Positions 1-15,700 of a DNA stretch of 64,000 bases are shown in pieces (within the stretch, counting starts at the first letter, position 1; the number at the start of each line of letters is the position of its first letter). The notes under the pieces are model-generated. The model searched no databases and was not told the origin of the DNA. It was given only the letters and a program-made list of their open reading frames with translations. Origin of the DNA: Mactromeris polynyma (Eukaryota > Mollusca > Bivalvia > Venerida > Mactridae); NCBI GenBank assembly GCA_032209605.1, contig JASFXZ010000001.1:14092256-14156255 (forward strand), in the 5' to 3' direction. The position numbers were made by a program, and so were the translations under genes.

Positions 1-140
1 TGCCGGTTCGAATCCCACCAAGGATGTAAAAGTTGTATATGAAAAAGCTATCCAGCTGACTTACTGAAGGTCATTGGTTCTACCCAGATGCCTGCCTTTG
101 CCCAAAATAATGTTAAGACAATACACCAGGGCCCGTATTA
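1..140 (+). mobile_element. SINE family A, cut by window start
   Basis: Begins with a tRNA B-box-like GGTTCGAATCC, then ATCCAGCTGACTTACTGAAGG and a 'ggttctaccca' block. The same body occurs at 14652, 28975 and, inverted, at 63425. Its tRNA-like head lies off the window. Confidence 0.6.
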
Positions 141-594
141 CAGAAGCATCTTAAGTGAATCTTAAATATTTTCACTTAGTTCAAAACTTCAAATGGATGT
201 AATTCCAAAACCACATTAAAACTGTTACGCTTTAAATGATAATGACAACAACATATTAATACTATTCATTTATCACTCTTGATTTGACCACATAATAGCC
301 TGTATGTTAAATAAACCAGTTTAGGAAAATGAAATTTTAAGGATGAGAATGAAATTTTACTTAATATGTTTCTGTAATATTGCCCCTGGTGTCTACTTCC
401 AATCTAATAAGCTTGAAAGTCAGTACATGACCCCAGTTTATTATTTGAATTAAAGCCCCATTACAAAAAAAAACAATACAATAAAATATATCATAACATA
501 CCAAAGACATGGTGCTTCAAAGAACAGAGAATTTACTATATCTGTCGCTAATATATCAGAGTTATAATGCTTACAAGACTTGTATTTAACCTAC

Positions 595-727
595 CATCTT
601 GTAGATACATAATCTGTATATGGTGGTCGAGATCGTATTTCTCGAGCCAGACCAAAATCTGCAATTTTGACACAGTCTGGACCAGAACACAACAGATTTT
701 CTGGTTTCATATCACGATGAAAGAAAC
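595..727 (-). CDS. MAK: MAK exon: HRD loop, DFG and TDY T-loop
   Basis: A 133-base exon with TATTTCAG acceptor and TG|GTAGGT donor. It carries [22 protein letters not shown] and [11 protein letters not shown]. The tryptophan codon is split at the donor. The next exon (expected to begin YRAPE) is outside the window. Confidence 0.94.
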
Positions 728-3700
728 CTGAAATATAAATGAGGAAAGTTTGTATATGCCATCCAATATATCATTCATCACTGGCTGGCTGGCCGACCGA
801 CCAACAGATAGACCAACCAACCAACTGACAAGCATTTTAAAGGACTACCAATTCTGAGCATTTTATTCAAAATGGAAAGAGCCCTTCAGAGAACCAGGGG
901 GAGACAACTCAGCAAATATGGCTTGCAAAGGTTTTTTACAATTACCAGTTTTCCTTTAATTAACAAACAACCAGTACTAATGTGCTCTTCAGCAAACAGC
1001 TTACAACTTCACTACATGAATCCGAGGTAAGGAACAAATGACCAGATCCAAATGACACAGAATGACATGACCTACCAAGCCCAGGAATTGAACCCGGACC
1101 TACTGGATGACAACCAAGCGTAATAACCATGGGCTGTATCTCAAATAAGATTCTAACTACGATTCTGACATTTGATGTTTTAAAATTCCGCCACTAGAAG
1201 TACTGAACATTAACAAACTCTTGTAACAATCATGTGTATTATAATGTTTGTGGAAGGAAGTTATACTATACTCTTTGTCCTTGTAATCTTATGGCCTTTT
1301 GTTTTTATCAAATATACCATAATTATCTACCATCTACAAACTAACAGTATATTACAAAAACATACACCAACCTACACACTGTAAACAAAATATTTACTAT
1401 ACCGGTTCAAATTAAGATAAATTTCAAAGGACTAATCAGATAAATCAGCAGTAGGTAACTCTGGTTTGATACAGAAGTATTTACAGTAGTTCTGTGTCAG
1501 ACCCTTGATTAAAAATACGGCAATATTGCATTGCTATATATCATTACCCAGTTTCGATTGATTAACTTGTAATGAATTGATAGATCTTCTGAAAATATTA
1601 AATAAAATGGCTTCCAAAACTAAACTATTGTCACCTTCTTGTCACAATGCCAGATAAAATCTAAATATATTTCTTTTACATGCTTCTGAATATACAGCTC
1701 GATAATTGTAATAAATGGAGAAATATATAATTATATATATACTACTTAAAATGTGATATGGTCCACATTTCATATGAATGATATTTGATGCCATTTTAAT
1801 TCATGAGAATGGAAATTAATTTAAATCATTTGTAAAAACTCCATTCTTATTTCTGATTTAATAAACATTCTAACACAAATCCATTTAAGCTTCTAAGTAT
1901 GACATGTACCAGTAAATGGACTTTACTTGGTCTGAGGGAAAAACGGTGGTCCAAAATTAATTTTACTTGTCGTAGACGTTAGGCAAATGACTTCAGTGAC
2001 AGATAGTTTCAGTGGTCAGACACATCTGACACACAATTTTAGCAAGACCATATATATCTCTAGCAATTATAATCCCTTTTAACGAATAAATAAAAAGCCA
2101 TAAGTTCACCAGTTCAAAATCTCAACGAATGATAAAATACCGGAAAATAAAATCAATACTGAAATATCAGTATACAATCTTCTTCATTTGGCAATAAAAA
2201 GTATATTGCCAGCACTAATTATATGCGACCATTCAAACCCACTGATTCTTTCATTATTAATTTTACCTGTTTGTACAACCTTGTGGCTTGAATATATAGG
2301 ACTAACTTTAAATACAAACAGAAATTAAATGTCACATATCAAACCGATTAGCCTGTAATGCCAAGATTACGATTGATGATAAAACTTACCGTAACCGCAC
2401 TGACTAAATTGCCAGCATAAACAATTCAAACAGGATTAGAAAACCTACCACTTTAATTCTCAATTATCCCTGAGCTTTTGTTGCCATGTTTAATGTCTGG
2501 CCAAAGTAAAATCAAATGTGTCTATCTTAGAATGAGCAAAAGCTATACCAGTAAATGTTCACTAGGCCAAATTTAAAAAAGTGTTATATTTGCTGTCTCC
2601 TACCTACCAGCCAAAAATTTTGCACTTCAAAAAAGTTTAATGTCCCACAGCAAGAAAGTATTGATCAAAAGAAATATAGTGAAACAATAATTAATATTTA
2701 AAACTCTTTGTATCCATGGAACATGGATGCCTCTGCTTTTGGCCTTTCAGTATGATGCAATTATTTTGTTTGTACAGGCTACATAATTTTAAAGCAATGT
2801 GAATTGAATCCATCAACCATAATTGTAGACTAATCTTTTAAGTTGAAAAAGGGCCATTTATAACTCCTATTGGATTGTAACTGGTGAATCGTCATTCATT
2901 GTGACAATATCGAACTTGACTTTTATTTTATTATCCAATGCTTATGTCCCAAATATGAATTAAATCGAACTTGACTTGTATTTATTATCCATGAATTAAA
3001 TCTATTCATTCTTTCAACAGTTATTGATTGGAGATCAATTTTTTGCATGGTCACACGGACAGGGGTAACACTTTATGCCCCTACACCATTCTTTGAATGG
3101 CGAGGGCATCATAAAATGGGAAGTTTTCTTTAAAAAAAATGTCAACTGACCAATTCAACTCATCCATAGGGTTGGGTGACGGCAAACAAAGTATTTTTAA
3201 ATACAGCCCTACATGTATAGAATTCCTATATTCATAACTAAATAATAAGGCAATGGTACAATTTCATTACAAATCAGTCATTACTGATAATAAATTATTA
3301 ATATTCATGCATGAATACTTACCATGTTTATGCATGAAGGCTAAACCCTGTAAAACTTGGTATATAACATTTCTGATGACAGACTCAGGAAATAACTTGT
3401 CTCTGAAAAGAATAAAAACATACAATAGTTTTTAAATAGTTGTAAATAAACAGAATGAAGTATAAGTCATTTGCTGGTTAAAGACAATTCCATCAAATAA
3501 TGGATATACATATAATGTAATCAACATGCTATGATAATGCATACACTAGTTATCCTTGTGAATGCAGATACTTGTCTGCAGTGCAGATTCAATTATCATT
3601 CGGACTTTCCCAGAATCTGAGCTAATTGAAATATTTAAATAATTTGTGGATGCAGACAACAATGACAGTGTTCAAGCTAAGGCAATCGCTCTTAGTTTTT

Positions 3701-6700
3701 AAAAAAAAGACAAGCTAGAGAGGCAATAGTATAAGACAATTAAAAACATTACACATAACACAATATTTCAATGTCATCAGTTCTCATCACATACATGATT
3801 GAAATGCTTTTCTTTATACAGCCACACCTTTTCAAACCTCTACTTCAAAGTGGAAGCATACTGGTATTAACACTTTTGATTAAATATTTAAATAAAAGAA
3901 ACAAAAGTTCAGTACTGTTTTCTCTTCAATCAGAATAAAGTCTTCAATTACCACATATAAATGGACATTTTTGTGAATCAAAAAATCACACAATTATAAT
4001 TTTTGCGAAATATTTGCAAATCATAGTAATGAGTAGTATGGAAATAATTATATACTTTTGAGATTGAAGAAATTTATGCGGCCTGATATTTCTGCGACTG
4101 ACTAAATTCGTGAAAATCCCAAAGATTCCTACATCAGAGACTTTACCATGTATACAGTACTGTGTCATTGGAAAATTAACGTCTAATGCTTTGCATTAAG
4201 ACAGCAATAACACTAACCATACAGTAAAACCTCACTTAAAGACCACCTCAAAATTAAGAACACCAATTTTCAAGTCCGTTTTCACTGTTTTACTCTTTAT
4301 TCATGAGTCCCTAGGGTGGTCTTATTATTGAGGTTTTACTGTATGTAATGCTATGGCCTAAATTACACACAATTGGCAAAAAATAAATATAACTTTAGAT
4401 ACATTTAATACTGGCTAAGTGCTGCTAAATTATACATTACGTTAAACCATCAAACATGCCAGTCTTAGCATTTGCAGTTTAGCTACAAGTATTCTCAAGA
4501 AGATAAGCCCATAAAAGCTGACCCAAAAATCAGTCTACCAGTATAAATCAGACATCATCCTCATATTAATACCATAAAGTTACCAAAAAAACACAAAATG
4601 ACACCGGACACTCTCTAACACCGAACAACATGCTTTATATTTTTAAACGATGAACCCCAACAAATAATGTCAATATGTACTCAAAACTAAATTATAAGGG
4701 CGAGGTATGTGAGTAAAATCAAGTTAATATTCTATTCTATAGAATATTCTGAAAGTGAATGGTCAACGGAAGTTCATTGTTAACGAAGTGTTAAAATCCA
4801 TAATCAACAAATACAACAAAAAAACAGGGAATGTAATAAAATGATAACAATAACCAGTATGTATTCATTTGATGTATCTATATAGGCTGACAATATGTCA
4901 ATAAAATATTGGACAAATCTTTTATCAATGGTTCAGCCAAAGTACCAGTATATACTTGTTTTTATAATCAGAAATTCTCATAAATTTTCTCAACAATTTC
5001 TCACATTAGTTTAATATTTATATGTATGTGAAATCTTATCAACAATACATTAGCATGAAACTGATACCAACTGGCTACAAAAATACAACTTGTATCAATC
5101 AATCAATTTTAGATAATGAGCTTTATATGCCCAAACACTACAACAGATCCATATTACATTACATGACAGAACTGAATTTGATACCATTTAATACACAAAA
5201 GTTCATGTTATATTAATAAACATACAATACAAGGCCTGTTAAGCAGCTCTGCATTAAAATTTGAGACTGGAATGAATCTGATTAATTGGAGATAATCTAC
5301 ACACTTTACAGGTATTGTCATGTCACAAATACATAATGAGTAATCTACTGTCATCACTGTTCAAAGAAGCCATTTAAAGGCCAATGCTTGGACACTGACC
5401 CCACAATAGATAACCACAGGCATTCAAACCACATAAAATAATTCATAAGCATTCAGAAGATTGTTAAGGAAACAGAACTCATAGAATCTCATAGAATGAC
5501 AGTGAACTGAAACTAGTCAATGCTTTTCTTACAAACAGAATTTGAAATGACCCAGACAAAATTCAACATTCAACTGCCTTGAATTTTATGAAGCCATGTT
5601 TTAGTATAAATACTTAACTGCAGATATAAAAGAGATCTCAATGGGATATAATTCTGAATTATGTAATCAAAGCATCTGTGCAAAATGATCTTGAAATATC
5701 GTCCTTGCAGATCTTCTAGCAGGCTCAGCAAAAGTTGCAGGACCGCCTGACATAGCAGACAAATTTGACACAGGTCTTGTAGCTTGTACTTGTTTGCAAG
5801 GTCCTTGACCACATGTTCAGTAAATTAACAAGCTACCATGTATTCAAAACTAAGGTCAGACAGAATTTCATTTGGTCAGTCCATAATTTTAAGTTTCTCT
5901 GACTGAATGTCAAGCAATCTGTGAAACAATTTAAGGAAGACTGTTCCAGAATACGACATGATGCTACCTTCATAATAAGACAGTATTATGACAACAAATA
6001 CAAATATGAACACTTGAACACAGTGGATGATAAGAGATATTTCAACATAAATTCCTGCAAAAAATGTATGATATCCGATGGTTTGTTAAGGACTTTGAGT
6101 AATAAAGATTTTCCAAAGATTGCTGTACAAATAGACAAAATATATTATGTACATAGCAGAAATGACAAATCTGCATATAACAAGAAATGCATTTAACAGT
6201 TTGTCATAAAATCAGATAAGATATGCATACTTCAATGTGTCAATTACCTTGATAATTCAATAATCAATAAGCTAACATTGTTCTATTGATCACCAACTTG
6301 AACCATATTCCAAACACCAGCATTGGCCGGCTTCCAATATATGCATTTAGACCAGATTAAATCGTCTATACACTACAATGGTATGTATAAACATTACGTC
6401 AAACAGGAGTACTTGATCATAATACCCATGTATCAAAAAAAGAATTTCTTTACATCGACAATGAGCCTAACGACTACCTGCAGACAGATAGAATGCAAAA
6501 TATTTCCTCATATGAAATTATCTTATTTGATTTTATAACTTCCATTATTTTCAAACAATGCAACTATAATGTTCTTCTAAACCTGTTGGATATTAAAAAC
6601 ACACCAAATATACATAATACAAAACTTGAAGATTTGATTGGAAATGGAAATTATCTTAGAACTATAGAAGTAATCACAATAAGGCCATGCCAAATTGGAA

Positions 6701-9700
6701 TTTTGTTAAGCGTCCGAGTGCACCTCGGTTTTGCGCTCCTCGTGCCAAAAAAACAACATTTTTTGTAAGCAAAAATTCTCAAATATTTTCGATGTCCATG
6801 AATCGACAATGGCAATTTTAGTTGAGATCCGACAACGATGTGATTACCCTGCTAACATTTTATCAATACCGTAATCAAACAGATTCATTATAGATCTGGT
6901 TTTGAAACACTTATAACATTTACTCAGTCATATTTTTGGGGCTGATTGGGTCCCATTTTCCCATCTCTAAAAAAAGTTTGTGTTTTCACCTATTCTGTCA
7001 AATTCCACTCTCAAAGCATTACTAATATTTTCGCTCTAACAGAAAACCAGAAATATTGACCTGTGCCATCACATATTTCATGAAACTGATTGGTAATTTA
7101 CATGTTTGTACCACTTAATGGAAATGAATACAATATTTGAAAACAAGAATGGTAAACTTCAGAGCATAGATCATTTTCCCCTTGAAATATTTTATTTCCC
7201 TCTCAAACAGCCCGTCACCACTCTCCTAAAAGTGGAAAAAACACTATCTTAAGTTTTCTCAGGTTTTAAACTTTGACCTGTTTCCTTAGAACCCATTGAG
7301 ATAGTCTTACTAAAACATCAGTTTAGCCATGATTCCTTACTTCATACTTGCACATGTATTCTAAGCAAACTTTGCACTAAGTTTGCACAAGCTATAGCTA
7401 AAACTATTAAGCTTCAGACATACAGCTGTGTATGTATATCCCCAACATATAGTTTACCTAGTACAAGCTAGCAAATAATTAACAATAAGCTACCACAGAA
7501 CACTTAACACCTGAAAATGCAAGCCAAAAGCCACAATTTTTATAATAAACATTTATTTATACATTAAACAACTGATTTCCTGATCAATATAATAACAATA
7601 ATTTAAAGCTTTTTTTTAACAAAATAATTCATGACTATCGGAATTATATCAGCAACACCATTGGTTTCAAATCTGAATAGTAATTTATTTTTCAATTTTA
7701 ATAATCAAGAATGATTTTCGACTTATAAAACATTATGTCAAGAATACAAACATTACAAGCGAGACCTAAAACAATAAAAGCTTAGGATGAAAGCAAAATC
7801 AATACATACATCCACCTCTTTGTCTATGCATTAATCATTGTTTTTTAAAGTATTCGCCGTTTGATAATCCCAAATGGTTTAATACCAGCAATTAATTTTA
7901 GTATCCCCACTTTCATATACAGTCAGGGTTAAGAATAATGTACCTTGTGTTCATACATAATTCATTCAAAACCATCACAGAACTTAAAGTCTTATATTTA
8001 GAAGCATTAATACTGATTACAATGCATTACTTGTTTCACAACATTGTTATAATCTTAAAAGCAGCCTACCAATTCTTATGTAACATGAATTAAAAAAATT
8101 CACGTAATTCGTGTTAAGACATTTAACTCCTAATTTTCTCTGAGGAAATTTTGCTGTGACTGAAGAACAATTTCTGACATTGAATCATGTTTGAAAAACG
8201 TTCTTGATTTAATTTCTTCCCAGTTTGCAATCAAAACAACAAATTAGAAAATCCCCTTCGATTTGTCGGAATTAATAATTCTTTCAGGTCACAGAGGAAA
8301 TTCCAACTTTCATTTTGATGTCAAAAATTGGCTACTTTCGGTTTAGTAACATATCAATATCAAACAAACAGAAGTCTTTTTGTAAAATAAAATGCAATTT
8401 GAGTGCTTTGAAACAATCATAACTATGGCCATCTGAGAAGAGAAATAATGATTTTTTCGAAAAAAATATAGAGCAAAAATGATGATCAAACTTGAATTTA
8501 TTTCACTTAAAACAAAGCGTGACAAGTTTTGTAGCATAATGACAGGTATATATTGCTGTTGCATGGCACTATTTACATCAGGATCTAACAGGCGCAATAC
8601 ATTAGTGCTGTTTTCTTTTATTCCAAGTAAATAAGCGCCCAGCCTAGACAATACAGTTGCTTGACATAGATCAAAGTATCTATTCTACAATACACTGATT
8701 AAACAAATTGAGGGGTGAAAACAAAATTTGTATGTAATTCTGTGTCTTCACATTAATAATTACGCACTGAATGCTGTTTTCACCCATCTTTATTGAATAA
8801 ATTTTACAACTACTGTAGCGGTATCATTAAGAATGGAAACGTTTTACTCACTTCATCATTCTTTAGGGTAAAGAGTTAAAGTGATACAAAATTTATTAAA
8901 GTCTTTCACAAGATGATCGAGCAATAAAGTTCCAATGAGTAAGATTTTACAACTTTTGATCTTAACTAGCTTCAGAACTTGAACTATGAAGACAGGGCTC
9001 AACATCAACGGTTGTCCCGATGGATTTTGACCAGTAAATTGAAGGTCCAGGCAACTGATTTCCAAAACCACTTGCCTAATGTGACCAGTGACTTTCAATG
9101 CAAGTAATTGTGTCAAGTTAACCTGATAGACTTAAATGAATTCAACTAAACCGAACAATCAATCTACAGTCAAAGAAATGCAAATGTCTGTATCACATTG
9201 CCAAAATGTTACTAAAATTAGGGGCCCTATAAATAGAACTGGTCTTTCCATTTCTCGGTGGTATCAATGAGTTTTTTTACAATTCCAGTTTGCAGAACAA
9301 TGTTCTGCAGATACGGGGTCAAACGCCGTGCTCACATTTTGTTTCCGAACCGTATAACTGTAAGAATTAAACCTGCAATCGGCTTGATTTACCAATTTAA
9401 TAGTCATAATTGGGTCTAAATTCTCGTAAATATGTCTGTATCATTCCTTTTTACGAGGGTCATGCAAAAAGTTCTGTCATTGGGTTCGGATTTCTCAAGT
9501 GCTACGTTTTATCAAAATTATTTTTATTACAAACCTTCAAAGTAATCCCCCTTTACCGATACACATTTTTGTAACCTTTTTACTCAATCGCGAAAAGCAG
9601 ATAAATAGTCTTCTTTTGGTATCTGTTGGAGACACTGATAAATGGTGCTGCCAAGAGAACTTCTGGACTTATTTCTTTCCAGAAAGCATTTCCACCTTTT

Positions 9701-12700
9701 CAGAAGCCAAAAAAGACTTAACAACCTAACACTTGTGAGAGGAGGCGTTGTCGTTTATAAGATGGACTCCTGGACGTTTCTTATTGTAAAACTCTCACTT
9801 TCTTCAGTACAGAGTTCTTGTAGAATCGTCCAGTGACTGTATGACCAGATGGACAAGGCTATATCTTTCACCGACAATCGCGCATCCTGTTCGACCACAA
9901 CTTTTACAGCAGCGATGTTTGCCTTGGTAACAGAGGTTTTAGGCCTACCAGAACGGGTATCATCTTCGACAGATAATTTCCCAGCTTTAAAAGCTTTAAC
10001 CCACCTAAAAACTGTGCGCATTGAAATGGCCTGAGGTCCATATATACCACACAATTCATCAAATATCTATATCAAGCCTAATGCGGCATTTAATATAGCT
10101 ACGAATTCCAGTCTTTTCGTCCATTTTACAATGTGAAAAGTAAATTGGTCAGTGTATATGACTGCATGTATTTCAATTTGAAATAACTCGGTCATTTGAA
10201 AAGCAATTTGCACAAAATAAACGGATATCGTTAGCTATTGGACACACCATTCAAGTGCAATGAAGCGTTTTAAAAAATACCTGGGATAAAACTATGGAAG
10301 CCCATTAGTGACAGAACTTTTTGCATGACCCTCGTATTAACTTTTTCAAACACTAAAAATAGTTTAATACTCTGTATTATAAAGGGGGAAGCATTTTGTA
10401 ATGACAACTACTTGATTAAGTGTTATAATAATGGAATCATGAATCGTATGCGTAAATCCCGATGCAGCAACTAGAAAAGTTTGGATTCTCTTCAAAAAAC
10501 TAAGCAAAACGGAAAAAAGGTAAGACTGAAACTAAAACCAAGTATGAAAAAACTAAGCAAAAATGAACTTTCGTAAATGCTTGGCTGAGCCAGTTTGCCT
10601 GGCTACGATTTGACATGGATGGGATAAAATGTTCTGTGCCCCTTGCAGGAAATACACAGACATTTTGCTGCCTTCGTTCAGCAGCAGCTCTTTGTCAATG
10701 TGAGACTTATAATTGGAATTTGGAATTACATGTGAATTATCCAGTTTGTTTTAATTAGATGTCCATGTATTAAAAACTAAACATTGATGAGTGTATTCCT
10801 TCATTTGTCACAACTCCTGCATTTTCACGCTGCATTTTCTTGTTTAAGGTCAGGACAAGTGATTTTTAACTTGTCCAGTTAGTGGCAGTAGTACAAAAAG
10901 TTAATGTTGAGTCCTGGAAGATACAATTACTTCACTGCTTTCAAGCTCAGGAATAGTAAACAGACAAATTTAACAGACAAGATTAAAAATCCTGTCATAT
11001 ACCTAACAGTGTTCAACAAAGTACTATGCTCAGGGGTGTCACAAATTTTTGAATTAGCAGGAAAATCATCAAAAGTAGGAGGGGGCATGGGGGAACTACC
11101 CTTAATTATGATCACTCATACAAGAACATAATAGCCAGGTTATGATGCTTAAGTTACCATGTGATTTTACCGACTCCAGGCTCTTAATGACATCCTTGTA
11201 TGCTTCCTGTTATGCTACAGTATGTTGGATATCTAGAAAGTTTGTAAGTACATAAAATGTTTCAGTTTTGCTTCACTTCCAAAATTAATGCTAACAGAAA
11301 AGATATATGAATGAATTAATGCCACCTACAAAATGCACTAATTTCTAGGAGTCAAGGCCAGTATTTCTAAAGTGGACAATAAACAAAAGATGAAAGCAAC
11401 CAAGCATCTTGGTCCTTAAATGTAAATGAGATATTTGTTTGTGAGGTGATCATGACCCCAGTCAGTTTCTCACCTCTACTAGGGAGTCCCTTTGTTAAAC
11501 ATCTAGCCGTTAATCCATCAAGGCAAGTGTATGTGGCCTAGTGTTTGGGTAGACTTTGGGTGTTGAAACAGTGTTTTTGTAGCATTACTGGGATAGACAC
11601 CAATAAAGATTTTTATAGCTTAATTTGCTAGCCCTATATACAAATAATGATACATTGTTAATATATTTGACTTGATATATCACTACAGACTGAGTCTTGA
11701 CCATCAATGACACCCCTACAATCAGATCAAGAGTAATTAATGGGAATTCTATTGTTTGCATTACCTGTCTTTCGTCATCTGGTAAAGATTTTCTTTCATG
11801 AATTCAAACACAAAGAACAGTTGATCATTTTCTCTGATAACTTCCTTCAACTTCACTATATTTGCATGATTGAGTTTCCGCAAAGACTAAAAAGAAAATG
11901 TTGTGGTTAAAATAGTGGTATAAAAAACTATTACAAAATGATCACAAAGTAATGATAGGACATAAAAATCCGTTCTAAGTCCTTCAGTACTGCTCACAAG
12001 AAGTATTTTCTCAATTAAATAAAGATGATGGGAAAATATCAACACCTTAAAAGACAGTCCTTAAAAATGGTTTATTTTGCATCACCGACCCTGTACTGAA
12101 ATAAGCCCCTACTAAAAGTTTGTGGTGGCCAAGTAGGGAAATTTGTTTGGACTGCATATAAATAATTGGTACTAAAATGACCCTTAGTAATAAATGAAAG
12201 TCATTTCCTACTTACCTACCGCCTAAATTTACTGGGGAGGGTTAAAGCAAACAAGAAATGTTTAAGGATGGCCTACATATCGGTACTGATAACTAAACGT
12301 ACTAATAAGGGATAATGCATATCATGGGCATCTGTTAAAGAAAAAATTAAAATACACTTTTAATTGTGTATATCTACATTTTACTTCTAAATAAGTTTAA
12401 AAAAAATAGGATAAAATCAAATGTAACTCAGTACATGTTTTTATATCATACCTTGACTTCCCTGAGATTTAGACATTCGTCCCATGAGTAGTACTTTTTC
12501 TTCATTCTGAAATTAAAATTATTTCATTAAGTCATGTAAAAAGACAAACTGTACCTTTCCTCTCCAAAATGGCAACATATAACCACACATACATGCAAGG
12601 GTTTAGAAATTAGCATGAATTCATAAATTCTACTTCGGAAATTTATAGGTACCCCAATACACCGTTTCAATTAATCGATTAATGTCGCCTAAGAGTTGCG

Positions 12701-15700
12701 CCCCCTACCGGACGTGACGTAATGCGAGGATAAAAATATTTCCAAAACGACCAATGCTGCTTACTTACGCTACACATCAACAAAAGTTTATTCGTTGAGC
12801 AAATTTATTAATGTTTTCGTAAAAATCGGACATTTTATTTATTCTTATCAAAAGATGAATCTTTTTATTAAGTTAAGGTAGAGCTATACAGAAAGTATTA
12901 GATTACATATATTAAAGTTTTTGCATTAACAGCATTCAAAAAATCATTGGTAACGAATTAACGCTGCACATGGGGGAGCGTAATTTTTTCACAGACTCGC
13001 GCTAAGTTTCCTATAAATTCTCGGATTTTCACAACAAGAACCATATATTTAACTTACCCTAATTTATGTAAAAAGCAATCTTTTAAGATGACAAATTCTC
13101 AAAACATATGTGATTAATATTTAAAGTTATTCCATTAAACGGTGATCAAACAATCCCATTTAAAGAAATTTTCAGAGCATTAATGCTTCATAACTTTTTC
13201 AAAACAAGTCGGTAATTTTCCGCTTCAGTTTTTGATATTTTCATCAAAGTCTAATTGTACACTTTCATGTCAATTAAACATTTTAAAAAGGCTGCTGTGA
13301 AGAACAATCAAGGCTTACATAATCTTAAAAATGTGTAAAGATCAACTAAACAAATGATGTAGATCAGGCCAGCATGTCGTTTTGTGTACACAAGTTGTCT
13401 ATTTTCCCCAGCACAAGCAAGTGAAAAATATAAATTAAGTAGGTCAAATCAAGGTTTTTATTGTCTGTGAGACAAGGGGTTTTGGCATCAATTTAATTCT
13501 AGACATGAATAAACATTAAAAAATGTAGGAAGAGGCTGGCTAAATCTTTGAAGTATAAATATTTTTGGGTGACAGACAGTTGCAATCTCATCGTGTTAAT
13601 TACAAATTGAGATCACAGACTGGTATGACCTAATCATTTCAATTATCAAAGGCACTAATTCTATCAAACAGGAAATAGCAGTATGAATTAACACATATAA
13701 TAAAGATCTCCTGGGGTTTTATGACTCTTGTGTTTTTACAGCTGACCCCTAGGGCAATTTTCAATTACAGTAGTGGCCTGTAGAACTAATCTGCCGAGGG
13801 CGTAGTTTATGAATTGCAAAACAATAGGCATCCATCAATCAAATTAATTAAAATACAAGAAAAGTAGTTAATAACTGTCAGTTATCAATTCATATGAGAA
13901 CACAGAAATTGTTTAAACATTGAAACTAAATGGCCAGCCAGCCACGAAAGACGTCTAAAAATAATTTATGGATTATAGCGCTATGTCCCGTTTTCAGAAG
14001 AGATTCTTTTAAAAGTAACTATAAATTATCTATATTTGATGTGAGTAGGAATAAGCAAACAGACAGTGAGTTTCATATTTTATTTTGACATAAATATATT
14101 GTTTTAGACAGTGCGTCTGCTGATAACATCGTATCGATGCGCCATATCTGGCGTAGCGCATCTGTGGTATTTAGGTCTTTGGCTATATCCATGTTCTCTC
14201 ATATGGCGGTCCATGACTGAAATGACAAAAATATTTATGGTTCTTCTTCAGACATGCGTACGATTTCACATTAACATCAAAATACGGTCTTCCAAGTCCA
14301 TATTAACGACCGAGTTTGTGAAATAAATATTCCAAGTAAGTCGCAAAAATATGTGACAAACAAATATTAAGCATCCAAGTAAAGCAATTTCGCAAAATCC
14401 ATTCGGTATAAGTTTTTTTATATATCTCAATATACATCCTAAAACAAATTACATCTGTAACATACCTTATCTTTCATTCCATCGCCGAAAAATTGTTTAT
14501 GTCGCCATTTCGCGCTCTGAATTTTACCATTATAGTAATTGTTTATCCTCTGATGATGTCTTCGAAGGGCAGATAATTCTATTAACGGTATAATTGAAAC
14601 GGGTGTATAGCATTCGAAACTTATGACTTAAGTTTCATACATAAAATTACCTCTGAAATCCCACCCTGGATATAGAATTTTTATGTTAGGAAGGCATCCA
14701 GCAGACTTTCTGAAGGTCGGTGATTTTACCCAAGGGGTCATTTTCCACCTTGATAGCTGTAATAGTCACTAAATGACCCTGGCTGTTTATGTGACTTGCA
14801 CCCCCACTACAATTACTTTTGCAAGTATTGTAATTAACAAGTTCTATTTAGCTGTTGTTAAAACATATCGCTATACTATGTCAGGTCACTTCACGTAATA
14901 ATAAGATCGAAATGATGAAGTAACATGCATTGTTACTTTTGAATTCTTTATGTATTTCAACAAACAGAAATTCAGACAACAGTGGTGGTCACTATTCATT
15001 GACGGAACACCTCAATGTTTGCTCCCTACATATATAGCCGGAACCTGGACAACTGTTCACATTTTGTAAATAAAAAGAAGAAGTATAAAAGTATAATGAT
15101 TTCCACCAAAAAAATTTAATGGGGGATATACAATTAATAAGCTGAAAGATCTCTTGACATAATACCAATAGAAACACTTCTTTGTAAAAATCATGTACAC
15201 AAAAATGAGATGGGACAAACAGCAAAACTTGATATAAATTATTCATAATTTATTTCCGTAAATTATACTCTCATTCGATAAATTATTAATAAAAAGCCAG
15301 TCTCTCATTCCATTCCTGTGGGATCAATTAATTATGCTGTACATACCAGAAGCCGACTACCAGCCAATAAAATCTAATTACATGACGTAAACAAACACAT
15401 TGATTGCTTTTTTACCATATATGGTGCATCATCATTAACAGGTCACCAGCGTAAATTACATTTACATAGCACGAAAATTAGATTAACCATGAGATATGAA
15501 ACATACTGAGAATTTGAACGTAAAACCACAGCAAGTGTAAGTCAAATAAATAGTAGATAGGACTAATTTACCCTTACTTTACATTATTGATTCATCAAAC
15601 ACGCCTGCTTCGGCTTTATTCATCCTGTATCCAATTTGTAGCTTACAGTCACAATAAAATGAATTTGCAAACGTGTTGACATAACATTGTTTTGACAATT

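Larger units (their letters stand above)
3403..11764 (-). other. MAK intron 3
   Basis: An 8.4-kb intron with no recognisable exon. It holds a 120-bp pogo-like MITE (4222-4341), a dispersed repeat at about 3558-3725, and the deleted mariner at 9454-10334. Confidence 0.6.

Noticed and set aside
5921..6768. Cluster of plus-strand ORFs of 71-91 codons
   Set aside because: They overlap in different frames inside a MAK intron, have AT-driven composition and match no family.
14111..14326. 71-codon plus-strand ORF
   Set aside because: It is isolated, in an intron of the opposite strand, with no domain or splice partners.
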